A stretch of 40,756 nt of DNA from an uncultured Eubacteriales bacterium (GCA_934667845.1 CAKUMQ010000021.1:1-40756), one strand, 5' to 3'; counted from the stretch's first letter, positions 1-8,360 are shown. Notes: a model not told the origin generated them from the letters alone. Numbers and translations: made by a program.

Positions 1-357
1 GGTTCCGTTCATGCACTCCTCACCGGAGCATTTTACGACCCAATCCGTTAATTGATAGGTCAGCTTTTTGGTTTTGCTGTCCAGCGTGTATTTCAGATAA
101 CCGAAGGCTGATAGCTTGTCCAGTGTTTCTAAAGCCTGTACGCGGCTTTTGATGCCGAGAATACTCTTCAGCCCGACAATACCACCGGACCACATTCCGG
201 GGCTCACAGCGTTCTTATGGCCACAGTAGGAGGCATGTCCTTTGCGAAATGCAGCTCGGGCGGCAAGCTTTGCCCAGGCACCCATAATACCTTTGCCGGC
301 CGGCAGGGTATCTCTTCGGAGCTTTACCCATTCATACTTCATCAAGCATTTCAACAT
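1..357 (-). CDS. Conjugative-element-associated protein, 3'-truncated by window edge
   Basis: An open frame of 119 codons enters from the left edge without a stop. The start is taken at 357 because AAGGAGG sits five bases upstream; an in-frame ATG at 342 is an alternative. The product begins MLKCLMKYEWVKLRRDTL and contains an alternating basic/hydrophobic stretch with the look of a winged-helix DNA-binding domain (around residues 60-105: GLKSILGIKSRVQALETLDK, then FGYLKYT). Proteins of this kind are, from memory, common in gut Firmicutes integrative elements near replication and DUF5348 genes. The function is not established and the C-terminal part lies outside the window. Confidence 0.6.
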   Translation of the reverse strand, partial: MLKCLMKYEWVKLRRDTLPAGKGIMGAWAKLAARAAFRKGHASYCGHKNAVSPGMWSGGIVGLKSILGIKSRVQALETLDKLSAFGYLKYTLDSKTKKLTYQLTDWVVKCSGEECMNGT

Positions 358-413
358 CAGCGCCTCCTTCCTTGGAATAATAAAAAAGACGACCATTCCG
401 TCGTCACATAGTA

Positions 414-635
414 TCAGTCTTCGATTCTTACAATCAGTCCGTTCAGCTTGATCAGCTTCACGCCTTTGAGATACCAGAACTCGCCGAGTTCGATTCTCGT
501 CGGGATCCACTCTCCGTCAAGCAGCACCTCCAACCGTTCTCCGCAGTGAAGGCCGCCGTAGTAATCCAGCGGCCCGAAGCGAATGTCCATTCGACCGATT
601 ACATCATCATAAATCAGTACACCTTGTTTTTTCAT
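414..635 (-). CDS. DUF5348 family small protein
   Basis: This 73-residue protein has the DUF5348 look: an opening GVLIYDDVIGRMDIRFG, then DYYGGLHCGE, then a strand-rich region around EWIPTRIELGEFWYL and a hydrophobic end. The start at 635 is supported by a GAGGAGG-type ribosome site about six bases upstream. Family members occur mostly in conjugative and mobilisable elements of Firmicutes and have no known activity. It lies 56 bases upstream of the partial gene at 1-357 on the same strand, so the two are probably co-transcribed. Confidence 0.8.
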   Translation of the reverse strand: MKKQGVLIYDDVIGRMDIRFGPLDYYGGLHCGERLEVLLDGEWIPTRIELGEFWYLKGVKLIKLNGLIVRIED

Positions 636-662
636 CCTTATCCTCCTCGTGAAATAGGAAAA

Positions 663-690
663 GCCGAATGGGTTTCAACGCTCATTCGGC
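663..690 (-). terminator. Inverted repeat, possible terminator
   Basis: GCCGAATG (663-670) pairs with CATTCGGC (683-690) across a 12-base loop. Read on the minus strand the stem is followed by TTTTCC. It sits between the truncated spoVAC and the DUF5348 gene and could stop transcription arriving from spoVAC. The eight-pair stem and short U run make this only moderately convincing. Confidence 0.45.
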
Positions 691-762
691 CTTTCTGTGT
701 GACAGGTTATGATTGAATATGTTGCTCGAATACATACTCCTTTCTAAATGTAATTGTTTGGA

Positions 763-1155
763 CTAAATCATCATACTCGCGTCTAAATGCTTAAAGGCTT
801 TCTGACTGAGTCCTATTATATCACTCTCATCGGTCTTGAATTCCACGGCGGGGGACGCCATGGCGTTGGCAAAGCCCGTGATGGGGACGAGTGTACCGGC
901 TCCGGCGATCTTGGCGATGTTGTCGTATACCTGCAGCCCGGTCAGCAGCACGCTTAAAAAGATCAGTGATACCGAACACAGCCCGCGGGCGGCTTTTTCC
1001 TCCATGCCGCCGAGCCGTCCCCATTCGAAAATCAGCTCAGCCAGCAGACACAGTCCGCCGCCGAACAGAAAAGCCATCAGGCAGTTTTTCAGCAGCGGCG
1101 AGGGCGGGGACGCCCGTTTGACCATGGCGCCGTATTCCTGTTTCGTGAGTTTCAT
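763..1155 (-). pseudogene. spoVAC: Stage V sporulation protein AC, 3' end replaced (truncated)
   Basis: SpoVAC is a membrane protein of the SpoVA complex that moves dipicolinic acid into the forespore. The start at 1155 follows AAGGAGG by ten bases. Residues 1-108 match the family: a basic N-terminus (MKLTKQEYGAMVKRASP), a first membrane helix (CLMAFLFGGGLCLLAELIF), a second around residues 60-80, and the conserved GAGTLVPITGFANAMASPAVEFKT. The family then continues with an EG-L-LG motif and further membrane helices to about 150 residues. Here the frame instead runs into about 22 unrelated residues (DESDIIGLSQKAFKHLDASM) and stops. The lost part would remove at least one conserved membrane segment, so the product is probably non-functional unless the element excises. 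The rest of spoVAC and spoVAD are expected on the far side of the element, outside the window. Confidence 0.82.
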
Positions 1156-1179
1156 GCGGTAATCTGCCTCCTTTTTCGC

Positions 1180-1208
1180 TAGTCTGCACGAAAAACGGCG
1201 GGATATAC
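1180..1208 (-). promoter_or_regulatory. Possible sigma-G/F-type promoter for spoVAC
   Basis: On the minus strand GTATA (1204-1208) and CAGACTA (1180-1186) are spaced by 17 bases, close to the forespore sigma-G pattern (G-ATA and CATACTA-like boxes). spoVA genes are classic sigma-G targets. The predicted start of transcription falls just ahead of the ribosome site, leaving a very short leader. Confidence 0.45.
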
Positions 1209-1238
1209 GGGCAAAAGCCACAAATCGGGTATTATACC

Positions 1239-1267
1239 TTGCTTTTTTTAGGAATATCGGGTATAAT
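1239..1267 (+). promoter_or_regulatory. Sigma-A-type promoter of the gtrA operon
   Basis: TTGCTT (1239-1244) and a perfect TATAAT (1262-1267) are separated by 17 bases, about 50 bases ahead of the gtrA start. No other good promoter lies before the four + strand genes to 6130. Confidence 0.65.
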
Positions 1268-1317
1268 CAAACCATTCAGCAGGCGGTTTTTCCGCCGCGG
1301 GTAAAGGGGGGACGGCT

Positions 1318-1836
1318 TTGCGCCGTTTTTTATCACTTCTGTTTCACGGGCGGTTCCGTGAGCTGCTGCTCGAGCCGACGGACGACGGGTTTATTCAGTT
1401 TTTCCGCTTTCTGTTTGTCGGCGGAGCCGCGACACTGGTGGATATCGGGGCGGGGTGGCTGTTCTTTCACTTCTGCCGTCCGACGGATCTTGTGCTGTTC
1501 GGGCTGACGGTCAGCGGCGGGGTGCAGGCGACGGCAGTCGGCTTTCTGCTCGGTCTGGTCGCCAACTATTTTCTCAGTATTCTGTGGGTGTTCCGCAAAG
1601 CCAACGTCAACCGCGTGGTGGAATTTCTGTCGTTTGCCGCTATCGGTCTGGTCGGACTTCTGGTCAAGAGCGTGACGTTTTCGCTGCTCGGGTACGCGCT
1701 GCCGGGCGACGGCGATCTGATCTTCCTGCTCAAGAATGTCGGCGGCACGCTGACGGCGCTGGTCTGGAATTTTGCCGCCCGTAAGCTGCTTTTGTATACG
1801 GATCATTCCCGCAAAAAAGAGGAGGAGCAACTATGA
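1318..1836 (+). CDS. GtrA family membrane protein
   Basis: A 172-residue polytopic protein of the GtrA family, which is thought to move polyprenyl-phosphate-linked sugars across the membrane for cell-surface glycosylation. Four hydrophobic segments are visible: around residues 28-50 (FFRFLFVGGAATLVDIG), 60-90, 105-125 and 135-160. The typical family ending, in which an aromatic N-F segment precedes basic residues (WNFAARKLLLY), is present. The TTG start at 1318 is chosen because a GGGGGG-rich ribosome site stands about seven bases before it; no ATG fits better. The stop overlaps the next start (ATGA), so it is translationally coupled to the oxidoreductase gene. Confidence 0.85.
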   Translation: MRRFLSLLFHGRFRELLLEPTDDGFIQFFRFLFVGGAATLVDIGAGWLFFHFCRPTDLVLFGLTVSGGVQATAVGFLLGLVANYFLSILWVFRKANVNRVVEFLSFAAIGLVGLLVKSVTFSLLGYALPGDGDLIFLLKNVGGTLTALVWNFAARKLLLYTDHSRKKEEEQL

Positions 1837-3395
1837 AACATATCGTGATCATCGGCGCGGGACCTGCCGGGCTGACGGCGGCGTTTGAGCTTTTGTCCCG
1901 TGCGCCGGAGGAGTACCGTGTGACGGTGCTCGAGGAGAGCGACGCCATCGGCGGCATTTCCCGCACGGTGCGCCACAAGGGCAACCGCATGGACATCGGC
2001 GGTCACCGCTTTTTCTCGCGGGATGAGGAAGTCATGCGCTGGTGGGCGGAACGGATGCCGCTCCAGGGCAGTCCGTCGTTTGACGACCGCAAGCTCGGGC
2101 GGGAAAAGCCGCTCGCGCCGGGCGGTCCCGATCCCGACACGGAGGACCGCGTCATGCTGGTGCGCCGCCGCGTGTCCCGCATCTATTATCTGCGCAAATT
2201 CTTTGACTACCCGATCTCCATGAAGCCGCAGACCATCCGCAACATGGGCTTTGCCCGCACGGTCAAGGCGGGCTGCAGCTATATGAAGGCATCCGTGGCG
2301 AAAAAGCCGGAGGATTCTCTGGAGAATTTCTACATCAACCGCTTCGGACGGGTGCTGTACAGCATGTTTTTCGAGGGCTACACCGAGAAGCTCTGGGGAC
2401 GCCACCCGCGGGATATCTCCGCCGACTGGGGCGCCCAGCGGGTCAAGGGGCTGTCCATCCGGGCGCTGCTGGCGGATATGCTGCGCAAGGCGACCGGCCG
2501 CAAAAACGCCGAAAAAACCGAAACGTCGCTGATCGAGCAGTTCTGGTATCCGAAATACGGGCCGGGACAGCTTTGGGAGACCGTGGCGGCGGATGCCGAG
2601 CAGCGCGGCGCGCAGATCCTGCGGCAGCACCGCGTTAAAGGGGTCGTCTGCGAAAACGGCGCGGTGCGTGCGGTCGTCTGCGAGACGCCGGACGGCGAGC
2701 AGCGGATCGAGGGTGATATCTTCCTCTCCTCCATGCCGCTTAAGGACCTCATAGCGGATATGACGGGTGAGCGCCCGCCGCAGGAGGTCGCCGAGGTGGC
2801 GGCGGGGCTGCCCTATCGCGATTTTGTCACGGTGGGACTGCTCGTTGACCGCCTGCAGCTGAAAAATGAGACGGATATTCCCACGCTCGGCAATATCGTG
2901 CCGGATTGCTGGATCTATGTGCAGGATACCGGCGTGAAGCTCGGGCGTATCCAGATCTTCAATAACTGGTCGCCGTATATGGTGGAGGATCCCGAGCATA
3001 CCGTCTGGATCGGGCTTGAGTATTTCTGCAACGAGGGCGACGCGCTGTGGACGATGACGGATGAAGAGTGTGCAGCGTTTGCGCAGAAGGAGCTGGTCTC
3101 CATGGGGGTCATCGAGCCGGATGCGGTGCGCGATTTCCACCGCGAGCGGGTCAAAAAGGCGTATCCCGCCTATTTCGACACCTATGCGCAGATCGACACG
3201 CTGCAAAATTGGCTCTGCGGCATTGACAATCTGTACTGCATCGGGCGCAACGGTCAGCACCGGTACAACAATATGGATCACTCAATGGTGACGGCGATGC
3301 GGGCTGTGGACTGCATCACCGGAAAGCTTGCCGACCGCCGCGCGGTGTGGGAGGTCAATACCGAGCAGAGCTATCACGAGGAGAAGCAGTCGTGA
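1833..3395 (+). CDS. FAD/NAD(P)-dependent oxidoreductase (amine-oxidase/UDP-galactopyranose mutase-like fold)
   Basis: This 520-residue flavoprotein opens with a dinucleotide-binding fold (IVIIGAGPAGLTAAFELL, then an acidic strand end at VLEESDAIGGISRTV) and has the GGHRFFS motif of the amine-oxidase/protoporphyrinogen-oxidase/UDP-galactopyranose-mutase superfamily. A C-terminal flavin-contact motif (IGRNGQHRYNNMDHSMVTAM) is present. Such proteins occur with GtrA proteins and polytopic glycosyltransferases, as here, where it overlaps both neighbours by four bases. A role in modifying a lipid-linked or nucleotide sugar is inference; the substrate cannot be read from sequence. It has no membrane segment and is likely cytosolic or peripheral. 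Confidence 0.82.
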   Translation: MKHIVIIGAGPAGLTAAFELLSRAPEEYRVTVLEESDAIGGISRTVRHKGNRMDIGGHRFFSRDEEVMRWWAERMPLQGSPSFDDRKLGREKPLAPGGPDPDTEDRVMLVRRRVSRIYYLRKFFDYPISMKPQTIRNMGFARTVKAGCSYMKASVAKKPEDSLENFYINRFGRVLYSMFFEGYTEKLWGRHPRDISADWGAQRVKGLSIRALLADMLRKATGRKNAEKTETSLIEQFWYPKYGPGQLWETVAADAEQRGAQILRQHRVKGVVCENGAVRAVVCETPDGEQRIEGDIFLSSMPLKDLIADMTGERPPQEVAEVAAGLPYRDFVTVGLLVDRLQLKNETDIPTLGNIVPDCWIYVQDTGVKLGRIQIFNNWSPYMVEDPEHTVWIGLEYFCNEGDALWTMTDEECAAFAQKELVSMGVIEPDAVRDFHRERVKKAYPAYFDTYAQIDTLQNWLCGIDNLYCIGRNGQHRYNNMDHSMVTAMRAVDCITGKLADRRAVWEVNTEQSYHEEKQS

Positions 3396-5005
3396 GCCGC
3401 CTGATCGGCAGGGCACAGCCGATATCGGGGCTGTTTTCCGGCAGAGCCTGCGGACTGCTCGCGGCATTTTGCCTGCTGTTGGCGGCATTGACGGATCAGA
3501 CCGAAAAGAGCGGGATCTGCGCGGACTGGAGCGGGCGGCTGATCGGCGGTATAGGGCTGATCGCCGTGCTGGTGCTGGCGGTCATTTCAGCGCGCCGCCG
3601 TCCGGCGGACGGGGATATCCGCACGGAAAATATCCTGCTCTGCCTGATGATCGCGGGCTTCCTGCTGCGGCTGTGGTATGTGCTGTACACGCCGGTGAAC
3701 GTGCGGCAGCACGACGTGTTCTCCTTTGGCGAGACCGAGCCGATGACGGCGTTCAACAACTACCGTCACGCGGAATATATGGAGTATATCTGCCGGTATC
3801 TGGCGCTGCCCGAGGTGGATCCGCGCGCGGTCGGGCTGTCGCAGCTCTACCATCCGCCGCTCCATCACCTGATTGCCGGGCTGTGGCTCCGGCTGCAGCT
3901 GGCACTCGGATGCGGCTACCGCCGTGCGGTGGAGTCGATCCAGCTGCTGACGCTGATGTATTCCGCGCTGATTATGCCGCTTGCGGGGCGGCTGTTTTCC
4001 CGTCTCGGACTGTACGGACGCGGGCTTTGCCTTGCGATGGCGGTTGTCTGCTTCCATCCCGCGTTTATCTGGATGGCGGGCGGGGTCAACAATGACATCC
4101 TCTGCGTTATGCTCGGTATTGCGGCGTTTTCGACGACCGTGAAATGGGCGCAGTCGCCGTCTGTGCGCACGATCCTGCCGGTCGCGCTCTGCGTGGGGCT
4201 GTCCATGATGGCCAAGCTGTCCGGCGGGCTGCTAGCCCCCGGAATCGCCGTGGTGTTTTTGTGGCGCGCCGGGCGTGATGTGCTTGCCGACCGCCGCGCG
4301 CTGAGGGGCTATGTGCGCCAGTTTGCGCTGTTTGCCGTGATCTGTGTGCCGCTGGCTCTGTGGTGGCAGGTCAAAAACGCCGTGCGCTACGGTACGCCGC
4401 TCACCTATGTGCCGGGAATGAGCAGTCAGAGCAGCCAGTATGTCGGCGGTTATTCCGTCTGGCAGCGGCTGTTCGGCTTGCCGATAGAATCGCTGCGGTC
4501 GCCGTTTTTGCTCTGGGCGCGCGAGGGCGGGGCGTTTAACGAGTACAGCATCCCGCTTGCGACGCTGAAAACGGCAGTGTTTGACGAGACGGCGCTGTTT
4601 TCTGCCGACACGACGGTTGGCGCAATCGGACTCTGGGCTTCCCGCCTGCTGTTTTTCAGCCATGCGTTTCTGGCACTCGGCGGCACGGTCGCGACGGGAG
4701 AAGCGGTGCTGCGCCGCCGCTTCTCGGGCGGCAGAATGCTCTGCGCCCTGCTGACCGTTACGGCGGGGGTGATGGCGGCGAGCTATCTCTCATTTTGCTT
4801 CGCCTATGCCCATACCTGCACGATGAATTTCCGCTATCTCGCGACGCTGCCGGTGATCGGCGCGGCATTTTGGGGCGCGCTGTACACGCGCGTCAGCCGC
4901 CGGAGCGAGGGATGCTTTGCGGCGCTGCAAAGCGGGATGCTGACGCTGACCGTGCTGTTTTGCGGCAGCTCGGCGGCGGTGTATACGCTGCTGATGGCGG
5001 TGTAG
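3392..5005 (+). CDS. Polytopic membrane glycosyltransferase-like protein
   Basis: A 537-residue protein with roughly eleven or more hydrophobic segments. After the second segment comes a long extracytoplasmic-type loop (about residues 100-170) with acidic and aromatic residues, LYHPPLHHL and HPAFIWMAGGVNNDIL, resembling lipid-phosphate-sugar-dependent glycosyltransferases of the GT39/ArnT/PMT-like (GT-C) group. GTG at 3392 is chosen because it overlaps the preceding stop (GTGA) and follows AGGAG by eight bases. With the upstream GtrA it could build and use a lipid-linked sugar on the outer face of the membrane. The acceptor is unknown and family membership is called on topology and loop pattern only. 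Confidence 0.7.
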   Translation: MSRLIGRAQPISGLFSGRACGLLAAFCLLLAALTDQTEKSGICADWSGRLIGGIGLIAVLVLAVISARRRPADGDIRTENILLCLMIAGFLLRLWYVLYTPVNVRQHDVFSFGETEPMTAFNNYRHAEYMEYICRYLALPEVDPRAVGLSQLYHPPLHHLIAGLWLRLQLALGCGYRRAVESIQLLTLMYSALIMPLAGRLFSRLGLYGRGLCLAMAVVCFHPAFIWMAGGVNNDILCVMLGIAAFSTTVKWAQSPSVRTILPVALCVGLSMMAKLSGGLLAPGIAVVFLWRAGRDVLADRRALRGYVRQFALFAVICVPLALWWQVKNAVRYGTPLTYVPGMSSQSSQYVGGYSVWQRLFGLPIESLRSPFLLWAREGGAFNEYSIPLATLKTAVFDETALFSADTTVGAIGLWASRLLFFSHAFLALGGTVATGEAVLRRRFSGGRMLCALLTVTAGVMAASYLSFCFAYAHTCTMNFRYLATLPVIGAAFWGALYTRVSRRSEGCFAALQSGMLTLTVLFCGSSAAVYTLLMAV

Positions 5006-5050
5006 GAGGCCGCCGCTTTCGATAACAAAAACAGAAAAGAGGATGACCAC

Positions 5051-6130
5051 ATGAAAAAAACATTTGCTCTGATCGCGGCGCTGCTCCTGCTCTGTCCGCT
5101 GTGGGGGTGCCGCAGAAACGATCCGCCGTCCGTGTCTGCGGAGGAATCGGAACCCCTGTCCTATGCCTACACCCTTTGCGTGACCATCAACCCGCAGCTG
5201 ACGCTGTTTATGGATGCGGGGGACCGCGTGGTCGGGGTGCGCGCGGACAATGCGGACGCCGAGGCGGATTTTGCCGGTGTCACCCTGACCGGCAGATCGC
5301 TGACCGAGGCGCTCGGCGTGATCGTGGATACCGCCGCGGAAAAGGGCAGACTGAAAAATGGCGGCAGGGTCGAGATGACGATAGACACCGCACAGGTGAA
5401 CGGCACGGATAGGGATACGGTGCTGACGGCTGCCGAACAGGCAGTCAGAGCGCGGCTTGCCGAAAAACAGCTGACTGCCGAGGTGGTCACATCCGCTGCC
5501 GCGCAGCCGGATGCGTCGGCCGGTGTGACGACCGGAACAGCGCCGGCTGCGGCACAGACCAAGCCGAACGCTTCGGAAACAGAGGGGACGAGGACGACCG
5601 GAACGACGGCAAAAGCGCCCGACGTGACCACGGCGCCGACAACAAAAAAGCCCGCGCCCGCAACATCTGCGACGACCAAAAAGCCGGTGACTGCCGCGGA
5701 TCTGAACGGGTCGTTTGCCTATCAGACGGTGACGGAAAATGCGGAGTCCGGCGAGAAGAACGGCTGCCGCTATGCCGTTACCTTTGACACCAAAAGCAAC
5801 ACCTTCCGGTATGCCTTCCAAACCGGCGCGCCGATAGAGCAATTTATCGAGTGGGGCATGTACAAGACGGAAAAGGAAGCGCTTGCCGACAAAAACGCGA
5901 CCTGGAACCGGATCGACGGCAAGTATTACGGCGTGCAGGCGGGAACGGGTGTCAGCGGGAAGATCAGCAAGCTGACGCTGGATTCCGTTACCGTGACCGG
6001 TGAAACCGGCACGGAGCTGGGAACGCTGACGTTCACCTTTGATGCCGAAAAGGGGACGCTGACCTGTAAGGACAGCACCATAGAAGATACGGAGGAGCTG
6101 AAGGGGCTCGTTTTGACCCGGGAAAACTAA
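5051..6130 (+). CDS. Lipoprotein with RsgI-middle-domain-like region
   Basis: A 359-residue secreted protein. Residues 1-20 are a signal peptide ending in a lipobox (CPLWGC), so it should be lipid-anchored at the outer membrane face. Residues about 35-120 (VTINPQLTLFMDAGDRVVGV, then DFAGVTLTGRSLTEAL) closely resemble the extracellular middle domain of RsgI-type anti-sigma factors (there INPSIEL, then D-VV-V-A-N-DA). A Thr/Ala/Pro/Lys-rich linker (about 145-215) follows, then a C-terminal beta-rich domain of about 140 residues that I do not recognise. Unlike RsgI it has no cytoplasmic anti-sigma domain. It is the last gene of the operon, 45 bases after the glycosyltransferase, and is followed by a strong hairpin terminator. 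Confidence 0.75.
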   Translation: MKKTFALIAALLLLCPLWGCRRNDPPSVSAEESEPLSYAYTLCVTINPQLTLFMDAGDRVVGVRADNADAEADFAGVTLTGRSLTEALGVIVDTAAEKGRLKNGGRVEMTIDTAQVNGTDRDTVLTAAEQAVRARLAEKQLTAEVVTSAAAQPDASAGVTTGTAPAAAQTKPNASETEGTRTTGTTAKAPDVTTAPTTKKPAPATSATTKKPVTAADLNGSFAYQTVTENAESGEKNGCRYAVTFDTKSNTFRYAFQTGAPIEQFIEWGMYKTEKEALADKNATWNRIDGKYYGVQAGTGVSGKISKLTLDSVTVTGETGTELGTLTFTFDAEKGTLTCKDSTIEDTEELKGLVLTREN

Positions 6131-6138
6131 ACCGCAGA

Positions 6139-6185
6139 AAAAGCACCCGACCGGAGCGCACGGCGCTTTCCGGTCGGGTGCTTTT
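6139..6185. terminator. Bidirectional rho-independent terminator
   Basis: A perfect 17-pair stem (AAAAGCACCCGACCGGA with its complement, 13-base loop) ends in a T run on both strands. It separates the convergent lipoprotein and amidase genes. Confidence 0.9.
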
Positions 6186-6194
6186 GTGTTTGTA

Positions 6195-6947
6195 TCAGGG
6201 GATGATGCGGCCCCAGTTAAGCAGTTGCCCGGGATCGGTCTTGTCGGCGGCGTAGTCGTGGTGCCCGATAATGTGATCGCGGTCGCGCGGGATGGCGTAC
6301 TGCCCGCACAGGTCGGCAAGCAGGGCGTCAAGCGCCCGGTACTGCGCGTCGGTGAAGCCGATCAGCGCAGGATCAAGCGCGCGGTATTCGGCGGCAGTCA
6401 GATATTCCGCCATCTCCTCCTGCGTGCCGATGCCCATCAGCTCAATGCCGATCGAATAGGCGTTGAGCTTGTCGGTGAACCGCTCCTCCTTCCACTGCCC
6501 GCGCCCCGCATGCCATGCGGCGCGCGTCTCCGGCACAAAGCAGCGGATGCCGCCTGCGCGGTCGATCAGATAGTGGATGCCGATGGGATTATCGGCAAAA
6601 ATGCCGCGCACAAGCGCCGCATTATAGGGGTCATCGCGGGAGAGCACAACTGCGCTGGTGAAGTGCAGCATGATGCACTCGGGCGGATGTTCCCGCGGGG
6701 AGGAGGAGTTGTCGGGGTCTAAATAGTCGGCGACGGCGAGCGGGGAACAGTCCCGCGGGGCGGGCACCGCTGTTGCCGCCGCTGTGGTCGGTACCGCTGT
6801 CGTTATAGCTGTATTGACCGTGCTGCTGTCCGGCTCCTCCCGGCGAACGGGGGAGCAGGCGGTCAGCGTCAGCGCGGCAAAAAGACAGAGAACTGCCGCC
6901 CGCCGGAAAATCCGACAGGCGGCAGCCGCACCGTTATGCCGGCGCAT
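6195..6947 (-). CDS. N-acetylmuramoyl-L-alanine amidase (Amidase_2 type) lipoprotein
   Basis: A 250-residue peptidoglycan hydrolase that would cleave the bond between N-acetylmuramic acid and L-alanine. The ATG at 6947 opens a signal peptide ending in a lipobox (LTAC, Cys about residue 30), followed by a Thr/Ala linker and a type 2 amidase domain from about residue 85. Zinc-ligand motifs are visible: IMLHFTSA for the first histidine and IIGHHDYAADKTDPG for the C-terminal His-Asp-Lys-Asp-Pro-Gly signature, plus GIHYLIDRAGGI and AWHAGRGQW. The start overlaps the end of nfnB by 14 bases and has no clear ribosome site, suggesting coupling to nfnB translation. Its place behind an energy-metabolism operon is unusual. 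Confidence 0.88.
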   Translation of the reverse strand: MRRHNGAAAACRIFRRAAVLCLFAALTLTACSPVRREEPDSSTVNTAITTAVPTTAAATAVPAPRDCSPLAVADYLDPDNSSSPREHPPECIMLHFTSAVVLSRDDPYNAALVRGIFADNPIGIHYLIDRAGGIRCFVPETRAAWHAGRGQWKEERFTDKLNAYSIGIELMGIGTQEEMAEYLTAAEYRALDPALIGFTDAQYRALDALLADLCGQYAIPRDRDHIIGHHDYAADKTDPGQLLNWGRIIP

Positions 6948-8358
6948 GGCCGGACAGCTTTTCGTCAATGGCACGGGCAGCGGTCTTGCCGGCGCCCATG
7001 GCCAGGATGACGGTGGCGGCGCCGGTGACGGCATCGCCGCCCGCGTAGACGTTGTCGCGGGAGGTCAGACCGGTGGCTTCCTCCACGACGATACCGCCGT
7101 GACGGTTGACCTCCAGTCCCTTGGTGGTGGATTTGATCAGCGGGTTGGGGCTGGTGCCGATGGACATGACCACGCAATCCACATCAAGCACAAACTCCGA
7201 ATCGGGGATCTCGACGGGGCGGCGGCGTCCGGAGGCATCCGGCTCGCCTAGCTCCATGCGGACGCAGGTCATGCCGGTGACAAAGCCGTTTTGGGGGTCG
7301 CGGCGGTCGTCGGGATTCTCGTAGCCGAGGATGCGGGTGGGGTTGCACAGGAGCTTGAACTCAATGCCCTCCTCCATCGCGTGCTCGACTTCCTCTTTCC
7401 GCGCGGGCAGCTCTTCAAGACTGCGGCGGTAGACGATGTAGACCTTTTCCGCGCCGAGCCGCAGCGCTGTGCGGGCAGCGTCCATGGCGACGTTGCCGCC
7501 GCCGACGACGGCGACGCGCTTCGCCTGCATGATCGGGGTCGTGCTGTCGCTGCGATACGCCTTCATCAGGTTGCTGCGGGTCAAAAATTCGTTGGCGGAG
7601 TAGACGCCCTTGTAGGACTCGCCGGGAATGCCCATAAAGCGGGGCAGACCCGCGCCGGAGCCGACGAACACGGCTTCATAGCCCATCTCGAACAGCTCGT
7701 CGATCGTCAGCGTCTTGCCGATGACCATATCGGTCTCGATATCCACGCCGAGCGCCTTGAGGGTGTCGACCTCCTTCTGCACGATGGCTTTCGGCAGACG
7801 GAACTCGGGGATGCCGTATACAAGCACGCCGCCCGCTAAATGCAGCGCCTCAAACACGGTGACGGCATAGCCCTTTTTGGCGAGGTCGCCCGCGCAGGTC
7901 AGACCGGAGGGACCGGAGCCGACGACGGCGACGCGATGGCCGTTTGCGGCGGGCTTTTCGGGCGCTGCTTCGGCGTGAGCGTTGTGCCAGTCGGCGACAA
8001 AGCGTTCGAGACGGCCGATGCCGACCGGCTCGCCCTTGATACCGCGGACGCAGCGGCTCTCGCACTGCGTCTCCTGCGGGCAGACACGGCCGCAGACGGC
8101 GGGAAGGCTCGAGGATTCGGTCAGGATCTGATACGCACCCTCAAAATCCCCCTCCTTGACCTTGGCGATAAAGGCGGGAATGTGGATATTGACCGGGCAG
8201 CCCGCGACGCAGGGCATATTCTTGCAGTTTAAGCACCGCATGGCTTCGTCGAGCGCGGTCTCTTCGGCATAGCCGGTCGCCACTTCGTTGAAATTATGCG
8301 CGCGCACCTCGGCGGGCTGGGTCGGCATGGGGTTTTTCTTGAGGCTCATGTTCGGCAT
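6934..8358 (-). CDS. nfnB: NADPH-dependent Nfn large subunit / glutamate synthase small-chain homologue
   Basis: A 474-residue iron-sulfur flavoprotein of the GltD-like family. The N-terminus has two [4Fe-4S] motifs (CLNCKNMPCVAGCPVNIHIP, then CGRVCPQETQCESRCVRG). An FAD-binding GSGPSGL and an NADPH-binding GGGNVAMDAARTALRLG follow. Next to an FAD/NAD ferredoxin-reductase-like subunit it fits NfnB of the electron-bifurcating NADH-dependent ferredoxin:NADP+ oxidoreductase, which in anaerobes couples reduced ferredoxin and NADH to NADPH formation. It is often annotated gltA or gltD. The start at 8358 follows AGGAGGTG by about seven bases and lies two bases beyond the upstream stop. Confidence 0.88.
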   Translation of the reverse strand: MPNMSLKKNPMPTQPAEVRAHNFNEVATGYAEETALDEAMRCLNCKNMPCVAGCPVNIHIPAFIAKVKEGDFEGAYQILTESSSLPAVCGRVCPQETQCESRCVRGIKGEPVGIGRLERFVADWHNAHAEAAPEKPAANGHRVAVVGSGPSGLTCAGDLAKKGYAVTVFEALHLAGGVLVYGIPEFRLPKAIVQKEVDTLKALGVDIETDMVIGKTLTIDELFEMGYEAVFVGSGAGLPRFMGIPGESYKGVYSANEFLTRSNLMKAYRSDSTTPIMQAKRVAVVGGGNVAMDAARTALRLGAEKVYIVYRRSLEELPARKEEVEHAMEEGIEFKLLCNPTRILGYENPDDRRDPQNGFVTGMTCVRMELGEPDASGRRRPVEIPDSEFVLDVDCVVMSIGTSPNPLIKSTTKGLEVNRHGGIVVEEATGLTSRDNVYAGGDAVTGAATVILAMGAGKTAARAIDEKLSGHAPA

Positions 8359-8360
8359 CG

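Larger units (their letters stand above)
1..830. mobile_element. End of an integrated (probably conjugative) element, abutting spoVAC
   Basis: The stretch is visibly less GC-rich than the chromosome to its right. It holds two minus-strand genes of kinds common in Firmicutes conjugative elements: a partial gene at 1-357 and a DUF5348 gene at 414-635. Its right limit is set by spoVAC homology, which runs normally up to the codon at 832-834 and then stops abruptly, with AT-richer unrelated sequence from about 830 leftward. No integrase and no second attachment site lie inside the window, so the element class and the exact att core cannot be stated. Insertion into the gene is inferred from the truncation. 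Confidence 0.6.

Noticed and set aside
217..451. Plus-strand frames at the left edge
   Set aside because: They oppose the minus-strand partial gene (1-357) and the DUF5348 gene, which have proper ribosome sites and recognisable proteins.
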